From the NCBI GenBank assembly GCA_963806955.1, contig CAWDZG010000002.1:1426001-1490000 (forward strand): a stretch of DNA of 64,000 nucleotides, given 5' to 3'. The translations under genes were made by a program, and so were the position numbers. Shown here piece after piece: positions 8,809 to 15,874 of the stretch. This DNA comes from Gaiellasilicea sp963806955. Lineage in GTDB: Bacteria > Actinomycetota > Thermoleophilia > Gaiellales > Gaiellaceae. Every line of letters starts with the position of its first letter. Within the stretch, counting starts at the first letter, position 1. The notes under the pieces were generated by a model. It did not search any database. It saw only the letters and a list, made by a program, of their open reading frames with translations, and had not been told where the DNA came from.

Positions 8809-9272
8809 GGCTCCTGCGCGAGGTCGTTCAGGAGGATCTCGACGTCCTCTTCGAGCACTGGACCGATCCTGAGGCGAACCGGATGGCGGCGTTCACGGCC
8901 GAGGATCCGAACGACCGCGAGGCGTTCGACGTGCGTTGGGCGCGGCTGCTCGCAAACGAGGACTGCACGACCCGGACGATCGAGCTGGACGGAGAGGTCA
9001 TCGGCACGATCGGCAGCTGGACGCAGGACGGCAAGCGCGAGGTCACCTACTGGATCGGGCGCGAGCACTGGGGGAAGGGGATCGCCACCAGGGCGCTCGG
9101 CGAGTTCCTCGGTGTCGAGGCCGCGCGCCCGCTCCACGGGGCCGCGGCGGCCGACAACGCGGGCTCGATCCGGGTGCTGGAGAAGTGCGGTTTTGTCCGC
9201 GCGGGCGAGGCACGTGGCTACGCGAACGCTCGCGGCGAGGAGATCGACGAGGCCGTCTTCGTGCTGCGCTAG
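8805..9272 (+). CDS. GNAT family N-acetyltransferase (RimJ/RimL-like)
   Basis: 155 residues. The fold's central acetyl-CoA loop is YWIGREHWGKGIATRALGEFL, and the later IRVLEKCGFVRAGEA is typical of the RimJ/RimL-like Acetyltransf_3 branch. Substrate cannot be told. GTG 8805 overlaps the GIY-YIG-like stop by 4 nt, so it is probably the last cistron of the importer operon. Its stop shares the tetranucleotide CTAG (9269-9272) with the stop of the convergent rhodanese-CBS gene. Confidence 0.85.
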   Translation: MRLLREVVQEDLDVLFEHWTDPEANRMAAFTAEDPNDREAFDVRWARLLANEDCTTRTIELDGEVIGTIGSWTQDGKREVTYWIGREHWGKGIATRALGEFLGVEAARPLHGAAAADNAGSIRVLEKCGFVRAGEARGYANARGEEIDEAVFVLR

Positions 9273-9928
9273 TCGATCCGGACGACGCCGACGAGCCGTC
9301 CGTCGGATGTGGTCACGACCGCCTGGGTGAGCTCGCGCTGGCGCAGCCGGGCGAGCAGCGGCTCGAGCGGCTCGTCGGGGCGCACGGTTCCCGGTCCGTT
9401 CGTCATCGCCTCCTCGACCGACGCCCGGTCGTCGGTCTCGAGCGCGGCGCGGCCGAGCCGTCCCAGAACGACGCGCTCTTCGTTGACGACGAGGCACGTG
9501 TCCCAGCCGGCGCTCCGCACGCGTGCGCGGACGGAGGTGAGATCGTCCGTCAACGAGCAGGTGGGCGCATCGCGCTCTGCGGCCTCTCCCGCTAGGGCGC
9601 TCTCCATGACAGTTCCCTCCACCGGCAGCCCGGCCCCGGACCAGTCGGCCTTGCCGGCGACGTAGTCGTACACCTCCGTGAAGCCGAGTGCCTCGAGCCG
9701 CCACGCGGCCCGTGGGCTCATGTCTCAGCGCGAGTCGTGGCAATAGACGACCACGGGCCCGTCAGGATCGAGCGCCGCGGTCGTCTCCCGGTCGAGCTGC
9801 TTCAGCGGCACGTTCGTCGCCTCCGCGATGTGCGACTCGGCGAACTCGGCCGCGGGGAGCACGTCGAGGAAACGGGCCCCCTCGGCGTGCAGTCGCTGTG
9901 CTCCCTGGCGGTCGAGCTCGCGCGGCAT
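9269..9928 (-). CDS. Rhodanese-CBS domain protein interrupted by an in-frame TGA
   Basis: Two segments in the same frame, 9725-9928 and 9269-9721, are separated only by a TGA (9725-9727). Read through, they form one about 219-residue protein. An N-terminal rhodanese domain (ARFLDVLPAAEFAESHI, catalytic VVYCHDSR) continues into DMSPRAAWRLEALGFTEVYD and ends in a pair of CBS motifs (TCLVVNEERVVLG, AVVTTSDGRLVGVV). In homologues I recall, the residue at the TGA is Cys (C-x4-C: YC....CD.SPRAA). Options are a nonsense mutation or sequencing error, reinitiation at the ATG two codons later, or selenocysteine insertion. The start codon lies inside the ArsR operator. Confidence 0.7.
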
Positions 9929-9957
9929 CTCATATCAGGATAACATGATGCGAGATG
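9926..9957. promoter_or_regulatory. 32-bp inverted repeat between rhodanese-CBS and arsR genes: operator with divergent -10 elements
   Basis: Arms CATCTCATATCA (9926-9937) and TGATGCGAGATG (9946-9957) match at 10 of 12 positions across an 8-bp spacer. The outer three bases of each arm are the start codons of the two divergent genes. The centre holds overlapping -10-like hexamers: TAACAT (9941-9946) for the + gene and TATCCT (minus strand, 9937-9942) for the - gene. Both end 8 nt before their ATG. ArsR-family repressors bind such imperfect dyads, so autoregulation of both genes is likely. Confidence 0.7.
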
Positions 9958-10311
9958 GATGCTCTCGCGTCTCCACCATTTCGCCTCGCGTCGAGGCCCG
10001 AACCGGTCGAGCTCGTCGCGAAGTACTTTCGCGCGCTGGGTGATCCGGTGCGGCTCCGCGTGCTGAGGCTGCTCGGCGAGGGAGAGCGCTCCGTCGGCGA
10101 GCTCGCCGTGTCGCTCGGGGTCGCGCAACCCCGGCTGTCGAACCATCTCGCCTGCCTGCGCTGGTGCGGCTTTGTCGAGACGAGGCGCGAGCACCGGACG
10201 GTGTACTACCGGCTCGCGGACGAGCGCGTCTCCGAGTTGCTCGGAATCGGGAACGCCCTCCTCGCCGACAACGCAGCGCACGTCGCCGCCTGCTGCAGGA
10301 TCGAGCCGTGA
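9955..10311 (+). CDS. ArsR/SmtB family regulator, CmtR-like
   Basis: 118-residue winged-helix repressor: KYFRALGDPVRLRVLRLL, SVGELAVSLGVAQPRLSNH recognition helix, wing REHRTVYYRLAD. The helix after the recognition region reads HLACLRWCGFVE, the Cys-x3-Cys spacing that supplies two of the three Cd/Pb ligands in mycobacterial CmtR. A CC pair near the C-terminus (HVAACCRIEP) could give the third. A thiol-coordinated soft metal or a thiol-redox signal is therefore plausible. It lacks the classical ArsR ELCVCDL motif. It probably controls itself, the downstream thiol protein and the divergent rhodanese gene. Confidence 0.88.
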   Translation: MDALASPPFRLASRPEPVELVAKYFRALGDPVRLRVLRLLGEGERSVGELAVSLGVAQPRLSNHLACLRWCGFVETRREHRTVYYRLADERVSELLGIGNALLADNAAHVAACCRIEP

Positions 10312-10631
10312 GCGACCGGCCGCTCGTCGAAGTTCTTGGCTTTCCCGGCTGCCCGAACGTCGAGCCGGCACTCGAGCTGGTTGCGCAGACTGCCGTCGTC
10401 GCAGGTGTGGAGCCAGACGTCCGCGTCGTAGAGGTGGAGAGTCCCGAGGCTGCCGAGCGGCTGCGCTTCCTCGGTTCTCCGAGTGTCCGCGTCGCCGGTC
10501 GAGACGTCGAGCCGGGCGCCGCCGAGCGTGGCACGTACGCGTATGCCTGCCGCGTGTACGAGACGCCGGCAGGGCGGCAGGGCGTTCCGGATGCGAGCTG
10601 GATCGTCGCGGCGCTCAGTACTCGTGGCTGA
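10308..10631 (+). CDS. Small thioredoxin-like thiol protein with a GCPN motif
   Basis: 107 residues, GTG start overlapping the arsR stop by 4 nt. The N-terminus (VEVLGFPGCPNVEPALELV) has a beta-strand-Cys-helix layout as in thioredoxin-fold proteins, with a single Cys in GCPN. The middle motif GSPSVRVAGRDVEPG resembles the cis-Pro region and substrate edge of that fold, and a second Cys lies in YACRVYE. Related small actinobacterial proteins are sometimes annotated as thioredoxin-like, alkylmercury-lyase-like or (seleno)proteins. No experimentally defined activity is known to me. Operon context suggests handling of thiol-reactive metal or sulfur. Confidence 0.6.
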   Translation: MSDRPLVEVLGFPGCPNVEPALELVAQTAVVAGVEPDVRVVEVESPEAAERLRFLGSPSVRVAGRDVEPGAAERGTYAYACRVYETPAGRQGVPDASWIVAALSTRG

Positions 10632-11220
10632 GCCCCGGCACGTGTGTGCCGTCGAGGTCGCGCCGGTCCGCCGCGAGCCGGACCCGTCGGCCGAGCAGGT
10701 GACGCAGGCGCTGCGAGGCGAGCCGTTGACGGTGGACGAGCGGCGTGGGTCGTGGGCTCGGGTGAGGACGGCGTACGGCTACCCCGGCTGGATCGCGGCG
10801 GCCGCGCTGTCGGAAGGCGCAGCTGACGGCTGGCTACCGGAGGCGCGAGCGGGCGATCCGATTCTCGAGGCACGGGCGTATCTCGGGACGCCGTACCTCT
10901 GGGGCGGGATGAGCGAGCAGGGGATCGACTGCTCGGGGCTCGTCCACATGGCCTGGAGGCGACTCGGACGGCTCGTGCCACGCGACGCCCATGAGCAGGC
11001 GGCAGCCGGCGTCGAGGTCGGCGAGCCGGACTACGGCGATCTGGCCGTCTACGGCACCGAGCGGGTCACCCACATCGCCTTCTGGCTTGGCGACGGGCGC
11101 ATCCTCCATGCGGCGGGTGGCCGTCGCGTGGTCGAGGAGCCGGAGCCAGACGAGTTGCGGCTCGTGCGCAGAGGTTTCGTCCGTCTCGACTCGGCGCTCG
11201 GAGTCCCTCATTCGAGCTAA
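10624..11220 (+). CDS. SH3-NlpC/P60 cysteine peptidase
   Basis: 198 residues. A bacterial SH3-like domain (about 5-62, ending SWARVRTAYGYPGWI) precedes an NlpC/P60 domain with catalytic Cys103 (GIDCSGLVHMAW), His150 (VTHIAFWLGDG) and a third polar residue near His162. Such enzymes cleave gamma-D-Glu-diamino-acid bonds in peptidoglycan peptides. No signal peptide is visible, so it may recycle imported muropeptides in the cytoplasm, like the YkfC type, which would suit the nearby peptide importer. GTG 10624 overlaps the previous gene by 8 nt. Open codons upstream to 10483 are shadow. Confidence 0.88.
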   Translation: MAEPRHVCAVEVAPVRREPDPSAEQVTQALRGEPLTVDERRGSWARVRTAYGYPGWIAAAALSEGAADGWLPEARAGDPILEARAYLGTPYLWGGMSEQGIDCSGLVHMAWRRLGRLVPRDAHEQAAAGVEVGEPDYGDLAVYGTERVTHIAFWLGDGRILHAAGGRRVVEEPEPDELRLVRRGFVRLDSALGVPHSS

Positions 11221-11252
11221 AGGCGGGTCTCGCATCGGCCGATGAACGGGCC

Positions 11253-11582
11253 GTGGACGCTGCTGAGCGCAAAGAGATCCTGAGCCGCTACATGGACCAC
11301 AGCCGCCGTTTCGAGGCGGCCGCGGCGCGGCGTTCGAACGGCACGGCGGAAGTGATTCCGTTCACCGCGCCGATGCGTGAGCTCGAGCAGGAGCCGACGA
11401 TGCGCGAGATCGAGGTGCTCCAGCTCGTCGCGGACGGCCTCGTCAACCGCGAGATCGGCCAGCGGCTCTTCCTCTCCGAGGAGACGGTCAAGTCGCACGT
11501 CCGCCATCTGCTCGCGAAGCTGCAGGCCCGCTCGAGGGCCCACGCAGTCGCCGTCGGCTATCGCCGCGGCCTGATCGCGTAG
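11253..11582 (+). CDS. LuxR-type HTH protein without receiver domain
   Basis: 109 residues with a GTG start. The C-terminal half is a GerE/LuxR HTH (MREIEVLQLVADGLVNREIGQRLF, SEETVKSHVRHLLAKL). The N-terminal 45 residues are a basic/Ala-rich helix with no recognisable sensor. It could act as a constitutive regulator or a partner of another response protein. It is the first of three LuxR-type HTH proteins within 5 kb. A strong hairpin follows. Confidence 0.85.
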   Translation: MDAAERKEILSRYMDHSRRFEAAAARRSNGTAEVIPFTAPMRELEQEPTMREIEVLQLVADGLVNREIGQRLFLSEETVKSHVRHLLAKLQARSRAHAVAVGYRRGLIA

Positions 11583-11610
11583 TCCACAGCCTTTTCCAGC
11601 CCGGTCCGCA

Positions 11611-11639
11611 GCAGAGCCGCGCGGTCGGCGCGGCTCTGC
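11611..11639. terminator. 12-bp perfect hairpin after the LuxR-HTH gene
   Basis: Arms GCAGAGCCGCGC (11611-11622) and its exact complement (11628-11639) around a GGTCG loop, 28 nt after the stop codon. There is no T-tract. It probably ends the upstream transcript and marks the left edge of the lower-G+C segment. Confidence 0.6.
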
Positions 11640-11855
11640 GAACTCAAGCCTCGGATTTCCCCATTTCCCACACCCTGTGGAGAACCCCCCAAACGAGGGA
11701 TGTCTCTAGGGGCAGGGAACAGGAGGATCTGTCGGCTTTACCAAGCCTTGCTGCCGCCGGCGATAGCGGCACGGGAAACGAGGCGAAGGACGGACTGATT
11801 CGCATGACGGACGTCTCCTAGTTGAGGAACTGACGGCAGTGGGAGCATAACCCTT
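11640..11855 (+). promoter_or_regulatory. Structured leader region upstream of the HD-GYP gene
   Basis: 216 bases without a gene. Two perfect small hairpins lie in tandem: GGCTT/AAGCC with loop TACC (11734-11747) and TGCCGC/GCGGCA with an 8-nt loop (11752-11771). A purine-rich single-stranded stretch (CGGGAAACGAGGCGAAGGA) and a GGAG/CTCC closing possibility follow. It could be a riboswitch-like leader. It does not match the c-di-GMP-I consensus well enough to name. Confidence 0.3.
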
Positions 11856-13264
11856 TTGGGTGATAAATCAAGGCTCATTAGAACCGCTCTAGTCTCGCTT
11901 CTGGGCGAGACGCGATCGCGGATGCTGTGGTACGCCGGGGTGCTTAGCGCGACAGCGGTCGGGCTCGGGTGCGTGCTGGGGCTATTCACGGAGCTGCGAG
12001 GCTCAATCTGGGTTGTGATTCTGCTCGCCGTCGTCGCTGCATTGGCCGAGCGTGGGAGCGTTCGCATGAGTTCGACTATGGACTTGGAGGAGTCCATCTC
12101 GCTCTTGCCAACCCTCTTCGCGGCAGTACTCCTGGGGCCCCTAGCGGGCCTAGTCGTCGCGGGTGCGTCGATGCTTGGAGACTTTCGAGCTCCCGTGCTC
12201 CGCTCGATTATCTATACGGGTAGCCGCGCGGTCACTGGCGGACTGACTGGCATTGTTGCCTAAGCGTCATCGATGCAGCCGACAGCAAGTTTGGGGGCAT
12301 CGTTCTGGCTACGCTAGTCGGTGCAGTTACCGCTCAGTTGCTGGACATTGCTTTCGCCTGCCTGACAGTCTGGCTTCGAGGCACCACACGGCCGTGGGAC
12401 ACTGCGCGGACCATTGCACCAGTCGCGCTGTCTGCTGTGCCTCTTTACGCGCCGGTCGTGATCCTGTTGACGATTGCCTACGAGGAGTTGTCGCCGTGGA
12501 CGCTTATTCTCTTCTTCGTACCTGCCTTGGCGGCTCAACGCCTATTCGCTCTATTGCAGGCGCAAAGGCACCTCACGGAGGGGCTGTCGAGTGTGAACGC
12601 ACAGCTTGAGCGTGCGAACCTCTCGTTCGCGTCAGCCTTGGTGGCGACCCTTGATGCTCGGGATCGCTACACCGCGGGACACTCAGCGGCGGTGGCCATC
12701 TACTCGCGTGACATCGCGCGACGAATGGCTCTCTCTTGTGCGGATATTCAGCTCGCTCACTTGGCAGGGCTCGTGCATGACATCGGCAAGATTGGCCTAC
12801 CCCCTGGTCTTCTTGAGAAGGATGGTCCTCTGACACTCGAAGAGCGCCGCGTCATGCAGACCCATTCCGAGATTGGCGAGGGGATCCTCGCAAGGGTTGA
12901 AGACTATGAGAGCATCGCGCACGTCGTGCGCCACCACCATGAACGCATCGATGGATTCGGTTATCCGGACGGCCTAACAGGAGACGACATTCCGATCATT
13001 TCTCGAATCATCGCTGTCGCGGACGCCTACAACGCGATGACGTCTGATCGCCCGTACCGAGAGGCAATGCCCAGCCGCGTTGCCAGATTGCGGCTTGCTC
13101 AGGCAGTGGGATCGCAGTTCGATACGTCGGTCGTTGCCGCATTCGAGGCCATTCTGGCGACCTCTGAAGACTCGTACCGGCTGGGTACAGACTCCGCCTT
13201 TGACTTCTTCGGCGAAAGCGACGTGCCGGTCGATGCGTTGTCTGCCGTCGCGGTTGCTGGCTAG
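11856..13264 (+). pseudogene. Membrane-anchored HD-GYP phosphodiesterase gene with a frameshift
   Basis: Two frames join to one logical protein. 11856-12263 encodes several TM helices (MLWYAGVLSATAVGLGCVL, IWVVILLAVVAALA, LPTLFAAVLLGPLAGLV). The frame lost at about 12255-12263 resumes as SVIDAADSKFGGIVLATLVG and runs through further TM helices into a complete HD-GYP domain: HDIGKIGLP, HHERIDGFGYPDGL, AVADAYNAMTSDRPYR. HD-GYP enzymes degrade cyclic di-GMP. One base is missing relative to an intact frame, so this is either a pseudogene or a sequence error. TTG start with GGGAG 10 nt upstream. Its TAG shares CTAG (13261-13264) with the convergent regulator gene. Sampled lines are near 60% G+C against about 70% around. 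Confidence 0.8.
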
Positions 13265-15792
13265 CGGCCCAACTGTGCCGCCCGCATCGCGGCTGCCGCC
13301 CGCGAGTTGACGCCCAGCTTCTCGTAGATGTGGCGGACGTGAACCTTGACGGTGACGGGAGATATGAACAGTGCGTGGCCAATGTCGGCGTTCGACAAGC
13401 CGGACGCGAGCAGCGCCAGCACCTCCTTTTCTCGGGGCGAGAGGCTGAGCACCGACTGTGGGGCAGCGCTAGGCGTTGTGAGCGTCACATTGTCGTCGAC
13501 ACGAGCGAGAAGGTTGGTTAGCGCGGCGTGGTGTTGTTTGGATTCGAAGAGAGAGACGAGAAGCTCAGGACAGCCCCGGTATGCGCAAACGAACGATTCC
13601 ACCATGCCCGTTCGGAGGGCGCACTCTAGGGCCGCAGTGGCATTTCCGAGACCTTCGGTTCGACGATCTCGACGAAGGGTTGTCACAGCGAGTGCGGCAC
13701 GACTGTTAATGGCTGCCTCGACTCCGATTGATCGTTCGAGAGCCTCTGTTGCGAGAGCCTCGGCCTCATCGAGTTGCCCTGCGCCAGCGAGGGCCAGTGC
13801 CCGACATGCAACCAACTCCGCCTGGAGCGAGTACGTCGTCTGCGCATCGAGGTGCGCCGGCTGTACGAGCGCGCGCTCGAATGCACCCTGCGCGATATAT
13901 AGCCTCATCCGAACCGCCCACGCGATGTGTAGCGCCGTCTGGTCGCCAGCGCGGGTAGCCCGTTGATCGGCATCATCGAGAAACTCTTCTGCTTCCACGT
14001 AGCGCCGCTGGCCACTGCCTACGATCGCCTGAGCGGTTCGGGCGTACGGGATGACGAAGTCGAGTCGATACGTTTCGGCGTCGGTGAGCTGCTCCTCGAT
14101 CACCCGTCGCGCCTCGTCATAGTGCGCAGTCGCGGCAAGGGCGTAAGCGAACACGTTGCGGAACGACGTTCTTACCATCGGGTCTCGAACGAGATGCAGC
14201 AGCTGCATCGCCTCACGAGCATGCGTCACGTCTACCTTCAGCCCGTACCGGGTCTCGACGCCAAGCCTGCGGTCGGCCAGCAGCACGAGCGAGTCGGGCT
14301 CGAGGGCGACGCGTGCAGAAAGCTCCTCAAGTCTCGCCGGAGCATCGTCCTCCTCCAACTCAACACTAGCCTGGAGATCGCCGAGTTCCGCGAGGAACCG
14401 AAGCCGGTCGGACAAGGATGCTTGCATCGCTGCGCGGTAGTGGGTACTAGCGTCGTGCTCTCGAGACGCGACGTGTGCCGCACGACCCGCCACGAGGTGG
14501 GCTCGGGCTGTGAGATTGCTCTTCTCCGGGAAGTCGTGCGCTGCGAGTTTCGCGAGCGTCTGCGACTCGTAGTAGCGACCTTCCCTTAAGGCAATCTCGG
14601 CTGTTGCGAGCCGAACCGTCGGATCGCTCTGGTCGGCCAGATCTGTCCAACTCCGGAGAGTCGATGTCCGACCTGCGTCGAGAAGTTGATCCATCGCGCA
14701 AGCGATCAGGTCCGGTAGCAATTGATGCTGACGATGATCGCGGATGAGTTCGGCTGCTTCGTCCCAAAGCTCTTCGATCTGCAGAGCTCCAACGACCTGG
14801 GACACTACGGATCCCAGCTTTCTCGTGTCTTGACTGTCGAGTTTGCGCCGGAGGAAAGCCTGCAGCAAGGGATGCATCTCCAGCTGCTCGTCGGCGTTGA
14901 GGGAGAGGAACCCGTTTTCCACCGCAGTGGTGATGAGGCGTTCGGACTGCTGCGGGCGCAGGAGCCGGAGCACGTGAGCGCGTCCGCCAGCATTGAACAG
15001 GGCAAGCTCTAAGAGCAACTCGCGCGTTGGCGCGTCAAGCCGCTGATATATTTCTTCAGCGAGGAAGTCGAAGAGGTGAGGCGCCGCAACGAGTTTCATA
15101 GGTTCCGCAGCTGCTACGGCACCGAGTCCGAGTACCGCGGGCCATCCTTGAGCAAGGCCAATCAGCTCTTTCGTGCTTCTCGAGTCGCCGAGCATTTCGA
15201 GAGCTTCGCCGCCGGTCATCGCGAGTTCTGTCCGGGTGATCTCGTTGAGTTCGCCGTAGAGGATCCGTCGAGATGAAGCCCATGTCGGCCGCTGGCGGCT
15301 CAGTATGAGGAGGTTAATCGGGGCTTCGAGTAGCAAGGTAGCGATGAATTGCTCAGCGGGTCTGCCGCCCAAGATCGCGTGGTAATCGTCGAACACGATC
15401 CAGGCACTCGGTGGCCAGTCGACGAGATCCTGAGCGAGCATTCCCGCAAGTACGTCAGCCTCCTCATCAGGTCGAGGCGTAACCGTCATTCGCTCCAGCA
15501 AAGTGCGCCCACAGTCTGGGACGATTGAGCTAAGTCGAGCGTGAAGTGCTGCGGCCAGAGCGGCAACGTCAGTCGATGCTGACGTGCCGACGTACCACGC
15601 AGATGGCTTGTCCTCAAGCCACTGGCGCGCGAGCGTTGTCTTCCCGTACCCCGCCGGGGCGACGAGCATCTTGATCCGGCCCTGGCTCTCGTCGAGCAGG
15701 CGCGTCAGTCTGGGGCGCTCGATGATCCGGCGGCGCCTGATCGGACGTTTGGTTGTGGTGCCCTCGCCCATCGGTCGTCGCAGGTGCCGCAA
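13261..15792 (-). CDS. MalT-like LuxR family ATP-dependent regulator (LAL type)
   Basis: 843 residues. The N-terminal STAND ATPase has P-loop APAGYGKTTLARQWL (about 46-60) and a Walker B-like AWIVFDDYHAIL. A long TPR-like helical region follows. The C-terminal LuxR HTH is LSPREKEVLALLASGLSNADIGHALF with SPVTVKVHVRHIYEKLGV. Such proteins activate transcription after binding an inducer, often a sugar or antibiotic-related ligand. The ligand cannot be inferred. MGEGTTTKRP at 15771 is an alternative start. A/T-richer codon use than the surrounding genes suggests acquisition with the HD-GYP gene. Confidence 0.9.
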   Translation of the reverse strand: MRHLRRPMGEGTTTKRPIRRRRIIERPRLTRLLDESQGRIKMLVAPAGYGKTTLARQWLEDKPSAWYVGTSASTDVAALAAALHARLSSIVPDCGRTLLERMTVTPRPDEEADVLAGMLAQDLVDWPPSAWIVFDDYHAILGGRPAEQFIATLLLEAPINLLILSRQRPTWASSRRILYGELNEITRTELAMTGGEALEMLGDSRSTKELIGLAQGWPAVLGLGAVAAAEPMKLVAAPHLFDFLAEEIYQRLDAPTRELLLELALFNAGGRAHVLRLLRPQQSERLITTAVENGFLSLNADEQLEMHPLLQAFLRRKLDSQDTRKLGSVVSQVVGALQIEELWDEAAELIRDHRQHQLLPDLIACAMDQLLDAGRTSTLRSWTDLADQSDPTVRLATAEIALREGRYYESQTLAKLAAHDFPEKSNLTARAHLVAGRAAHVASREHDASTHYRAAMQASLSDRLRFLAELGDLQASVELEEDDAPARLEELSARVALEPDSLVLLADRRLGVETRYGLKVDVTHAREAMQLLHLVRDPMVRTSFRNVFAYALAATAHYDEARRVIEEQLTDAETYRLDFVIPYARTAQAIVGSGQRRYVEAEEFLDDADQRATRAGDQTALHIAWAVRMRLYIAQGAFERALVQPAHLDAQTTYSLQAELVACRALALAGAGQLDEAEALATEALERSIGVEAAINSRAALAVTTLRRDRRTEGLGNATAALECALRTGMVESFVCAYRGCPELLVSLFESKQHHAALTNLLARVDDNVTLTTPSAAPQSVLSLSPREKEVLALLASGLSNADIGHALFISPVTVKVHVRHIYEKLGVNSRAAAAMRAAQLGR

Positions 15793-15833
15793 GCCCCGCT
15801 CGCAGCGTACCTCGCTCCCGCCGCTGTGAATAG

Positions 15834-15869
15834 GCGTGTCCGCGGCCTAGAAACGGGCCGCGGACACGC
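15834..15869 (-). terminator. 14-bp perfect hairpin after the MhqD-like/HTH gene
   Basis: Arms GCGTGTCCGCGGCC (15834-15847) and exact complement (15856-15869) around an 8-nt loop, 5 nt beyond the stop codon (15875-15877) of the minus-strand gene. It is the strongest hairpin in the window and also marks the right edge of the lower-G+C segment. Confidence 0.7.
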
Positions 15870-15874
15870 TGCCG

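Noticed and set aside
9695..9719. The hairpin after the TGA as proof of a SECIS element
   Set aside because: Stems of this quality are frequent by chance at about 70% G+C, and its loop is slightly too close to the TGA. It is kept only as weak support.
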